Origin: Pseudomonas laurylsulfatiphila
Lineage (GTDB): Bacteria; Pseudomonadota; Gammaproteobacteria; Pseudomonadales; Pseudomonadaceae
Length of the DNA stretch: 64,000 nt
Assembly: GCF_002934665.1 (NCBI RefSeq)
Contig: NZ_NIRS01000002.1
Location: 868,001 to 932,000, forward strand
Direction of reading: 5' to 3'
Positions 52,127 to 59,113 of the stretch are shown in pieces. A model generated the notes under the pieces. The model saw only the letters and a program-made list of their open reading frames with translations, did not search any database and was not told the origin of the DNA. A program made the position numbers and the translations under genes. How positions within the stretch are numbered: the first letter of the stretch is position 1; each line of letters opens with the position of its first letter.

Positions 52127-52157
52127 AAAAATGCCCGGCGACGCGCCGGGCATTTTC
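52127..52157. terminator. Bidirectional terminator between convergent genes
   Basis: AAAATGCCCGGCG and CGCCGGGCATTTT form the stem; A and T runs on the two sides serve both the GST and NCS1 permease genes. Confidence 0.9.
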
Positions 52158-52181
52158 AATCGAACACCAAACGATTTTGCC

Positions 52182-53594
52182 TCAATCGGTGTAGCCGAAC
52201 GTCACCGCACGGCTTTCCTGCGCCTGGCTTCGCGTAGCGAGGCAGTAGTACAACGGGCATGTCACCACCAGCCCCACCAGCCACGACAGGTCCGCACCGT
52301 CCACCAGATTGGCGTACGGCCCGACATACAGTGAAGTGTTGGCGAATGGCAACTGCACGATGATGCCGATGAAGTAGGCGATGATTGCGTGCAGGTTGAA
52401 GCGCCCGTAGATGCCGCCGTCCGCGCGGAAGATCGAGGCGATGTCGTAGCGGCGACCCTTGATCAGGTAGAAGTCGATCAGGTTGATCGACGCCCAGGGC
52501 ACCAGCACCAGCAGCAGCGCCAGAATCAGGCCGATGAACTGCGAAATGAAGTTCGCCGAGGCACCCAGCGCCACCACGCAACAACCCGCCAGGACGATGC
52601 CCGACAACACCACGCGCACTTTGATGCTCGGCGTCCACTGGCTGGCGAAGGTCTGGATCGAGGTGATGATCGACAGCACCGCGCCATACAGATTCAGGGC
52701 GTTGTGGCTGATGATGTTGAGCAGGAACAGCACCATCAGGATCGGCCCCAGCCAACCGGTGGACTGCTTGACCGCCGCCATCGCCTCGGTGCCTTCGGGC
52801 GTCGCCAGTACCGCCACGGCACCGAAGGTGAACGACAGGATCGTGCCCAGGGTCGCCCCCAGGTAAGTGGCGAAGAACGGCCGGGTGATGCCGATGTCCG
52901 CCGGCAGGTAACGCGAGTAGTCCGACACATACGGCGAGAAGCTGATCTGCCAGATGATGCCCAGCGAGACCGTGGCCAGCCAGCCCGACAGGTTGAACCC
53001 GCCGCGAGTGAAGAAGTCCGCCGGCAGGTCATGGGCGAAGATATAGAGGAAACCGGCGAGCAACGCGCTGCCCATGACCCAGGTGCCGATGCGGTTCAGG
53101 GTGTGGATGAAGCGATAACCGATCACCCCGATGGCCGTGGCGCTGAGGGCACCGATCAGAATGCTCGCCGGCACCGGAACCGACGGCGCAATGCCGACGA
53201 TCGATTTGCCTGCCAGCACGATGTTGGAGATGAAGAAACCGATGTAGATCAACGCGGCGAAGAACACGATCAGCAGCGCGCCATAGCGGCCGAACTGACC
53301 ACGACTCTGGACCATCTGCGGAATGCCCATGCACGGCCCCTGGGCCGACGCCAGCGCAATCACCACACCGCCGACCATGTGCCCGAGGGCAATTGCCAGC
53401 AGGCCCCAGAACAGATTGAGGTGGAACACCTGGACCACCATGGCGCCGGTGACGATGGGCAGTGGCGCGATGTTGGTGCTGAACCACAGGGTGAAAAGAT
53501 CGCGGGCCTTCCCATGGCGCTCTGCGAGTGGAACGTAGTCGACCGTGTGGTTCTCGATCAACGGATCTTGCCGGGACATCTGGGACATGTGCAT
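52182..53594 (-). CDS. NCS1-family permease, first copy
   Basis: A 470-residue permease with about twelve segments. The NCS1 family (CodB, PurP, Mhp1-like) imports nucleobases, hydantoins, thiamine or allantoin with Na+ or H+. LWFSTNIAPLPIVTGAMVV, SYSRYLP-like SDYSRYLPADIG and ASINLIDFYLIKGRRYDI are family blocks. It is 81 bases downstream of operator 3. Its likely job is uptake of the compound attacked by the monooxygenase encoded divergently. Paralogue of the gene at 56686. Confidence 0.9.
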   Translation of the reverse strand: MHMSQMSRQDPLIENHTVDYVPLAERHGKARDLFTLWFSTNIAPLPIVTGAMVVQVFHLNLFWGLLAIALGHMVGGVVIALASAQGPCMGIPQMVQSRGQFGRYGALLIVFFAALIYIGFFISNIVLAGKSIVGIAPSVPVPASILIGALSATAIGVIGYRFIHTLNRIGTWVMGSALLAGFLYIFAHDLPADFFTRGGFNLSGWLATVSLGIIWQISFSPYVSDYSRYLPADIGITRPFFATYLGATLGTILSFTFGAVAVLATPEGTEAMAAVKQSTGWLGPILMVLFLLNIISHNALNLYGAVLSIITSIQTFASQWTPSIKVRVVLSGIVLAGCCVVALGASANFISQFIGLILALLLVLVPWASINLIDFYLIKGRRYDIASIFRADGGIYGRFNLHAIIAYFIGIIVQLPFANTSLYVGPYANLVDGADLSWLVGLVVTCPLYYCLATRSQAQESRAVTFGYTD

Positions 53595-53674
53595 GAACTC
53601 GAGTTTGTCTGTTCTTATCTTTGTATGAAGCCAAACCGGGAGGACTCTCTGGCCGCCCCTCAGATGCGGACCAT

Positions 53675-53690
53675 ATTATGGTATTCCAAA
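53675..53690. promoter_or_regulatory. TGGTATACCA-type operator 3
   Basis: ATTATGGTATTCCAAA, 81 bases upstream of the NCS1 permease start. It is the reverse complement of operator 2, over 16 bases. Confidence 0.75.
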
Positions 53691-53847
53691 CTTTAAACAA
53701 GACTGATCCGGTCTTTGAACAAGCCTCTGATCCGGTATCCTGCCCGATTCACGCCCACATTTGCTAGCTAATAGCCCCGTAATCATTGGGCTTCCGACGA
53801 CAGCCGTACGTTTATCGGTTCCCTCAAAAAGACCTTGCAATCGATGT

Positions 53848-53862
53848 ATTACGGTATACCAT
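53848..53862. promoter_or_regulatory. TGGTATACCA-type operator 4
   Basis: ATTACGGTATACCAT, 50 bases upstream of the flavin reductase start. The rest of the 53691-53911 gap shows a doubled TGATCCGGT but no gene. Confidence 0.75.
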
Positions 53863-53911
53863 CAGACCTACAAACACATAAAAACGCGTCACACCACCCG
53901 AGGACCGTCCA

Positions 53912-54397
53912 ATGATCGATGCCGCCATCTACAAACAAGTCATGGGCTCGTTCCCGTCCGGAGTGACCGTGATCACTACACTGGATGAAGATGGGCAAAT
54001 CGTCGGCCTGACCGCCAGCGCCTTCAGCTCGTTGTCGATGGACCCGGCCCTGGTGCTGTTCTGCCCCAACTACAGCTCCGACTCCTACCCGGTCCTGATC
54101 AGGAACAAACGTTTTGCGATCCACGTGCTTTCCGGCGGCCAGCAAAGCGAAGCCTATGCCTTCGCGCGCAAAGGCAAGGACAAGGCCCAGGGGATCGAGT
54201 GGACGCTCAGCGAGTTGGGCAACCCGATCCTGGCCAACGCCACGGCGGTCATCGAGTGCGAGTTGTGGCGCGAATACGAAGGCGGCGACCACGCCATCAT
54301 GGTCGGCGCGGTGAAAAACCTGATCGTGCCCCAACAGAGCAGCGGGCCACTGGTGTATTGCCACGGCAAGATGGGTGCCCTGCCCGTCCTGGCCTGA
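53912..54397 (+). CDS. Flavin reductase (FMN-binding split barrel)
   Basis: A 161-residue flavin:NAD(P)H reductase of the HpaC/RutF type. FPSGVTVITTLDEDGQIVGLTASAFSSLSMDPALVLFCPN is the flavin-binding block, and LVYCHGKMGAL lies near the C-terminus. These enzymes supply reduced FMN to partner monooxygenases by diffusion. GAGGA lies upstream of the ATG. The luciferase-like monooxygenase gene follows after about 170 bases, with its own copy of the same operator, so the two form a two-component system. Confidence 0.9.
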   Translation: MIDAAIYKQVMGSFPSGVTVITTLDEDGQIVGLTASAFSSLSMDPALVLFCPNYSSDSYPVLIRNKRFAIHVLSGGQQSEAYAFARKGKDKAQGIEWTLSELGNPILANATAVIECELWREYEGGDHAIMVGAVKNLIVPQQSSGPLVYCHGKMGALPVLA

Positions 54398-54404
54398 CCA
54401 TTGG

Positions 54405-54481
54405 AAAGATCGCAGCCTGCGGCAGCTCCTACAGGGGGCAACGCATCTCGTTGTAGGAGCTGCCGAAGGCTGCGATCTTTT
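54405..54481. repeat. REP doublet, 'GTAGGAGCTGCC' family
   Basis: AAAGATCGCAGCCTGCGGCAGCTCC and its complement around a short centre, between the flavin reductase and monooxygenase genes. Confidence 0.85.
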
Positions 54482-54495
54482 GCCCCTCAATACAT

Positions 54496-54512
54496 ATTAT
54501 GGTATACCAATA
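54496..54512. promoter_or_regulatory. TGGTATACCA operator 5
   Basis: ATTATGGTATACCAATA, 54 bases upstream of the monooxygenase start, nearly identical to operator 1. Confidence 0.8.
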
Positions 54513-54565
54513 ATCAACAGGCCCGCAGTCGACAGGCCAACAACAAAAGATCCGAGGTAAGCGTC

Positions 54566-55609
54566 ATGAAGTTTTCCCTGTTCGTACACATGGAACGTTG
54601 GGACGAAAGCGTCAGCCACCGCCAGTTGTTCGAAGACCTGACCGAACTGACGCTGATGGCCGAAGCCGGTGGTTTCAGCACCGTGTGGATCGGCGAACAC
54701 CACGCCATGGAGTACACCATTTCGCCGAGCCCGATGCCGTTGCTGGCTTATCTGGCGGGCAAGACCACTACCATTCACCTCGGTGCTGGCACCATCATCG
54801 CGCCGTTCTGGCATCCGCTGCGGGTGGCCGGTGAATGCGCGTTGCTCGACGTGATCAGCAACGGCCGCATGGAAGTCGGCCTGGCCCGTGGCGCCTACCA
54901 GATCGAGTTCGACCGCATGGCCGGCGGCATGCCAGCCTCCTCCGGCGGCCAGGCGTTGCGGGAAATGGTTCCGGTGGTGCGGGCCTTGTGGAACGGCGAC
55001 TACGCCCATGACGGCGACATCTGGAAATTCCCCACCTCCACCAGCGTGCCCAAGCCGATCCAGCAGCCGAACCCGCCCATGTGGATCGCCGCCCGCGACC
55101 CGGACTCGCACAACTTCGCGGTGGCCAACGGCTGCAACGTCATGGTCACGCCGCTGATGAAAGGCGACGAGGAAGTCCTCGACCTGAAGAACAAATTCCA
55201 GGCCGCCCTGGACAACAACCCGGACGTGCCGCGCCCGCAACTGATGGTGCTGCGTCACACCCACGTGCACACCGCTGACGATCCAGAAGGCTGGAAAGTC
55301 GGGGCCAAGGCGATCTCGAAGTTCTATCGCACCTTCGATGCCTGGTTCGGCAACAAGACCACCCCGGTCAACGGCTTCCTCGCGCCGAGTCCGGAAGAGA
55401 AGTTCGCCGGTCGCCCCGAGTTCGAACTCGAGAGCCTGCACAAGACCGCCATGATCGGCACCCCGGAAGAAATCATTCCGCGCATCAAGTACTACCAGGA
55501 ACTGGGCGTGGACGAATTCAGCTTCTGGTGCGATAACAGCCTGCCCCACGCGGAGAAGAAAAAATCCCTGGAGCTGTTTATCAAGCATGTGGTGCCAGCG
55601 TTCCGCTGA
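54566..55609 (+). CDS. LLM-class flavin-dependent monooxygenase
   Basis: A 347-residue bacterial-luciferase-like TIM-barrel enzyme that uses reduced FMN and O2. LTLMAEAGGFSTVWIGEHHA at residues 30-50, the IGEHH motif, and GAGTIIAPFWHPLRVAGECALLDVISNGRMEVGLARG are class hallmarks. MIGTPEEIIPRIKYYQELGVDEF is the C-terminal block. GAGG precedes the ATG at 54566. Paired with the flavin reductase just upstream. Not closely like SsuD or RutA in length or motifs that I can see, so substrate is unassigned. Confidence 0.9.
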   Translation: MKFSLFVHMERWDESVSHRQLFEDLTELTLMAEAGGFSTVWIGEHHAMEYTISPSPMPLLAYLAGKTTTIHLGAGTIIAPFWHPLRVAGECALLDVISNGRMEVGLARGAYQIEFDRMAGGMPASSGGQALREMVPVVRALWNGDYAHDGDIWKFPTSTSVPKPIQQPNPPMWIAARDPDSHNFAVANGCNVMVTPLMKGDEEVLDLKNKFQAALDNNPDVPRPQLMVLRHTHVHTADDPEGWKVGAKAISKFYRTFDAWFGNKTTPVNGFLAPSPEEKFAGRPEFELESLHKTAMIGTPEEIIPRIKYYQELGVDEFSFWCDNSLPHAEKKKSLELFIKHVVPAFR

Positions 55610-55631
55610 TTGCGCCGCCCTGCGACATCAA

Positions 55632-55748
55632 CTGTAGGAGCGAGCTTGCTCCGGGCGGCGTTCCGACGATGGACGCCAACGATAACGCGGGCCATCTGAA
55701 TGAACGCGTTGTCCAGAGTTTTTCGCGAGCAGGCTCGCTCCTACAGGG
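55632..55748. repeat. REP pair
   Basis: CTGTAGGAGCGAGCTTGCTC at left and GCGAGCAGGCTCGCTCCTAC at right, with a spacer containing CCAACGATAACGCGGG. Confidence 0.8.
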
Positions 55749-55759
55749 GGTCGATTTCC

Positions 55760-55912
55760 ATGTTCACTGATCGTCTCCCATCACGTGCCCTCCCCTCCGG
55801 CGCCGCGCGGGCTTATCTGCGCGGTGAATGGACCGCCTCGCACCTGCATTTCAAGCGTCTGCGCGCCAGCGTTTCGGCCAAGCAGAACGGCTTCTGGCAA
55901 ATAGTTCACTGA
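55760..55912 (+). CDS. Possible 50-residue protein, unknown
   Basis: ATG at 55760 opens MFTDRLPSRALPSGAARAYL..., ending FWQIVH. Codons mostly end in G or C, like neighbouring genes, which favours coding, but the ribosome site is weak. Basic, with no membrane segment or motif. Lies between the monooxygenase and cysteine hydrolase genes, and may be a small protein or the remnant of a gene. Confidence 0.35.
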   Translation: MFTDRLPSRALPSGAARAYLRGEWTASHLHFKRLRASVSAKQNGFWQIVH

Positions 55913-56002
55913 GCCCACCCGAACAGCCAATCACGCACCCCGCGTCTCGCCATGGCCTGGCGCGTGCGGTGTCTTGTATTCGCCTTTGATCAGGTTTGCC
56001 CA

Positions 56003-56680
56003 ATGAACAATAACAACGCGCTGTTGATCATCGACATGCAGCAGGAGGACGCTTTCGTCCTGGAAAACTTCGATAGGGTGCTCGCCCATACCGCCACCCT
56101 GCTCGATAGCGCCCGCCATCAGCGGATGCCTGTCATCTATACCCGCCACATCAATCAGGCCGACGGCAGTGACCTGCCCCACGGCGAACCCCTGGCCGCC
56201 GACGGTGGCCCCGGCGGTTACCGCGCCGGCACCCGGCAAGTGGAAATCATCGAGTCGCTGACACCGCAATCCGGTGAATTGATCATCGACAAGGGCCGTT
56301 ACAGTGCCTTTCACCGCACCGACCTCGATGCCCGACTCAGGGCCATGGAGGTCGACACGCTGATCGTCTGCGGCGTGTTGACCGACGTCTGCGTACTGAC
56401 CAGCGTGTTCGATGCCTTTGCCCTGGGCTATCGCGTACGCCTGGTCAGCGATGCCTGCACCACGACCACCGAGGCCGGGCATTATTCGGCCCTGCTGATC
56501 ATGGCCAACTGGGTCTACTCGCTGGAAATCCTCACCACGACCGAATGCCTGCGCGCCCTGGAACAGCGCGACTACCTGAGCCTGATCCCCGAGCGCCCGG
56601 ACCTGTTTGCCCACCAGCCCCATGAGCTGCAAAGCACCATCGCCCGTCTGCAATCCCGTCTCGTCCGGACTCAGGAGTGA
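56003..56680 (+). CDS. Cysteine hydrolase, isochorismatase fold (RutB/nicotinamidase-like)
   Basis: A 225-residue amidohydrolase of the isochorismatase superfamily. The Asp-Lys-Cys triad is visible: Asp in ALLIIDMQ, Lys in IIDKGRYSAFHRTDL, and Cys in VCGVLTDVCVLTSVFDAFALGY. Such enzymes hydrolyse amides or ureido acids (RutB, nicotinamidase, maleamate amidase). It could act on the ring-opened product of the monooxygenase (inference). Ribosome site is weak (AGG nearby). The NCS1 permease gene starts six bases after it, so both are one operon. Confidence 0.88.
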   Translation: MNNNNALLIIDMQQEDAFVLENFDRVLAHTATLLDSARHQRMPVIYTRHINQADGSDLPHGEPLAADGGPGGYRAGTRQVEIIESLTPQSGELIIDKGRYSAFHRTDLDARLRAMEVDTLIVCGVLTDVCVLTSVFDAFALGYRVRLVSDACTTTTEAGHYSALLIMANWVYSLEILTTTECLRALEQRDYLSLIPERPDLFAHQPHELQSTIARLQSRLVRTQE

Positions 56681-56685
56681 TCGCC

Positions 56686-58038
56686 ATGCAAGTCGAAAAA
56701 AGAAGCATCGATTTCATCCCCGAAACCGAACGCCACGGCAAGCCGGGTTCGCTGTTCTATATCTGGTTCGGCGCCAACATGAACATCACCACCATCGCCT
56801 CCGGCGTGTTGCCGGTGGTGATGGGGCTCAACCTGTTCTGGAGCGCCCTGGCGATCATCGTCGGCTCGTTGCTGGGGGCGATTTTCATGGCCTCCCACTC
56901 GGCCCAGGGACCGAAGCTGGGCATTCCGCAAATGATCCAGAGCCGGGCGCAATTCGGCGTGCTGGGGGCGGTGTTGCCGCTGCTGTTCGTGATGCTGATT
57001 TACCTGGGCTTCTTCGTCAGCAACACCTTGCTCGCGGCCCAGGCGCTGGAGTCCGTCAGCCCGCTGCCGATGTCCGGCAACATCTACCTGATCGGCGCGT
57101 TGTGCTTCGTCGTCGCTCTCTATGGCTATCGGTTGATTCACCGTTTGCAGAAGCTGCTGTCGATCCTGTCGCTGGTGGTGTTCGTGGCCGCCACGGTGCT
57201 CGCCTTGCAGTTGCCGATCCCGGCCGAACAATGGCTGCCGACCGGCTTCTCGTTGTCGAAGTTCCTGGTGGCGGTGAGCATCGCCGTGACCTGGCAACTG
57301 TCCTACGCGCCTTACGTCGCCGACTACTCGCGCTACCTGCCGAGCAATACGCCGACCGCCCAGGTGTTCTGGTACAGCTACGCCGGCACGGTCAGCGGTG
57401 GTGCGTGGATGATGATTCTCGGGGCGATCCTGAGCGTCGGCATCGGCGACTTTTCCAGCAACGTCGGCGGGCATGTCGCCGGTTTGTTCGGCACTGGTGC
57501 GGTGCTGCTGTTCGCCTTCATCGTCTATGGCCAGGTGTCGATCAACGTGTTCAACCTGTACGGCGCGTTCATGTCAACCATCACCGTGATCGAGCCTTTC
57601 GCCCGACTCAAGGTGACGCCGCGGGTGCGCGGTGTGTTCATGCTGCTGATCAGCCTGGTGGCCACGGCCCTGTGCACCATCAGTCAGGACGACTTCATCA
57701 ACTTCTTCCTGAACTTCATCTTCTTCATGAGCTACTTCCTGATCCCGTGGACGGCGATCAATCTGGTGGACTACTACTGCCTGCGCAAAGGGCAGTACCG
57801 GATTGACGACATCTTCGACCTGGACGGGATCTACGGGCGGGTCAACCGGATTGCCTGCGGCAGTTTCCTGCTGGCGATCGCCCTGGAAATTCCGTTCATG
57901 AACACCACGCTGTACGTCGGCCCGGTGGTCACGGCGCTGGACGGGGTGGATCTGGCGTGGGTTGTCGGGTTGCTGGTGCCGGCGGTGAGTTATTACTGGC
58001 TGATGAAAATGAACGCGCGCGTCAGCGTACCTGCTTAG
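56686..58038 (+). CDS. NCS1-family permease, second copy
   Basis: A 450-residue permease with about twelve segments, paralogous to the one at 52182. IWFGANMNITTIASGVLPVV, SAQGPKLGIPQMIQSRAQFG, APYVADYSRYLPSN and WTAINLVDYYCLRKGQYRIDD are NCS1 blocks. CAGGAG lies eight bases upstream of the ATG at 56686. Co-transcribed with the cysteine hydrolase. Two different NCS1 permeases in one locus suggest uptake of both a parent compound and an intermediate, or of two related substrates. Confidence 0.9.
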   Translation: MQVEKRSIDFIPETERHGKPGSLFYIWFGANMNITTIASGVLPVVMGLNLFWSALAIIVGSLLGAIFMASHSAQGPKLGIPQMIQSRAQFGVLGAVLPLLFVMLIYLGFFVSNTLLAAQALESVSPLPMSGNIYLIGALCFVVALYGYRLIHRLQKLLSILSLVVFVAATVLALQLPIPAEQWLPTGFSLSKFLVAVSIAVTWQLSYAPYVADYSRYLPSNTPTAQVFWYSYAGTVSGGAWMMILGAILSVGIGDFSSNVGGHVAGLFGTGAVLLFAFIVYGQVSINVFNLYGAFMSTITVIEPFARLKVTPRVRGVFMLLISLVATALCTISQDDFINFFLNFIFFMSYFLIPWTAINLVDYYCLRKGQYRIDDIFDLDGIYGRVNRIACGSFLLAIALEIPFMNTTLYVGPVVTALDGVDLAWVVGLLVPAVSYYWLMKMNARVSVPA

Positions 58039-58057
58039 TCATCAGCATTTGACGGCA

Positions 58058-58197
58058 AAAAGATCGCAGCCTGCGGCAGCTCCTACAAAGGGTGAGACGT
58101 GCATCCCTGTAGGAGCTGGCGAAGCCTGCGATCTTTTTTCCTGCGGAGTAATCACCGTTGGACGGCAAAAAGAATCGGAGCCTGCGGCAGCTCCTTG
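58058..58197. repeat. REP cluster
   Basis: A facing pair of GCAGCCTGCGGCAGCTCCTA-type cores at 58058-58140 and a single core at 58160-58197. Confidence 0.8.
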
Positions 58198-58204
58198 TAT
58201 TTCG

Positions 58205-58230
58205 ACTATCGCTCCGTCAGGAGCGATAGT
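58205..58230. other. Perfect 11-bp hairpin
   Basis: ACTATCGCTCC and GGAGCGATAGT are separated by only four bases. No T run follows, so it is not a standard terminator. A second weaker hairpin (TTAAGCCTGC/GCAGGCTAA) lies about 60 bases on. The remainder of 58231-58450 shows no gene. Confidence 0.5.
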
Positions 58231-58450
58231 TCTCGACTGATCATCGAGGGAGGGCTCTGAAAGGCGCGCAGCTCCTCAGGCGTTAAGCCTGCAACAACGT
58301 AGCAGGCTAATTACCGGATGCATCCTACAAAGCACACGGAAACGTCCTATTTGTAACTAAATCAACTTCGCCAAAGCTATGCAGCCCCAGGACCGGGGCG
58401 CTAACGCAGCTCTTCCTGCTCGCCCCCATTCAGACCAGGAAGGCCTGACC

Positions 58451-59113
58451 ATGCTCACCCAACTGTCCACCCTCTTCGATGACAGCCACCTCAACCGCTG
58501 GGGCCGTAACCTCGACCATGGTCCCGATGTCCTCGCCCTCCCCGGCAGCAAACGCCTTGCCCACCCCTTCACCCATCACGTCGAACGGCTTATGCCGAGA
58601 TTGTCATCCGCTACGTATCCGCTGTCCTTGTTCTGCGTTCTGGTCGGTACGTTGTTCGCTCAAAGCACCCAGGCTGGCACGCTTGAAGCCGTCAATCACA
58701 CCCACTGGGCCATCAATCGATTCAGCGTTGAGGGTCGTTCGGGGATCGACATCATTGGGCCGTACCAGGGCGGGGGTGGGGGGTGTTGTTACAGCGCGCC
58801 GTCGCGCTGGAAGTCGGGGATGACGGTGCGTGTTGATTGGGAGACTGGGGTGGCCTATCCCGACGGTTTTCCCGGTTTTGCCGATGAAGCTAAATACGAC
58901 GCTTGGGCAGAACAAATAAGGACTCAAAAACGCAAACACAGCCAAATAGTCCCCGTCCCGGACTACTCCGGCCAGAAAACCTGCGGCCTCACCGTGCACT
59001 TCCTGCCCTGCGATGACCTCCTGGTCACCACCTCTTGTTACGCCTACGGCAGCCCCGAATACCCGATCAAAACCCCATTGCACTTGCCGGAGCCTCAGTC
59101 ATGTCCGAAGTGA
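58451..59113 (+). CDS. DUF3304 protein, first copy (probable T6SS immunity), N-terminally extended
   Basis: A 220-residue frame. Residues from about 80 (LEAVNHTHWAINRFSVEG) to the end (LPEPQSCPK) are a DUF3304 domain with GGGGGCC and two Cys-containing strands. A signal-like segment (LSLFCVLVGTLFAQSTQA) lies at about residues 57-75, so the first 47 residues (MLTQLSTLFDD...) look added on. GGAAGG supports translation from 58451; ATG at 58592 would place the signal at the N-terminus. DUF3304 genes beside DUF2235 effectors are candidate immunity proteins (inference). Overlaps the effector gene by 13 bases. Confidence 0.8.
   Translation: MLTQLSTLFDDSHLNRWGRNLDHGPDVLALPGSKRLAHPFTHHVERLMPRLSSATYPLSLFCVLVGTLFAQSTQAGTLEAVNHTHWAINRFSVEGRSGIDIIGPYQGGGGGCCYSAPSRWKSGMTVRVDWETGVAYPDGFPGFADEAKYDAWAEQIRTQKRKHSQIVPVPDYSGQKTCGLTVHFLPCDDLLVTTSCYAYGSPEYPIKTPLHLPEPQSCPK

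Noticed and set aside
54566-56680. A true rut operon (pyrimidine degradation)
   Set aside because: RutC, RutD and RutE-like genes are missing and gene order differs; similarity is at the level of enzyme class only.
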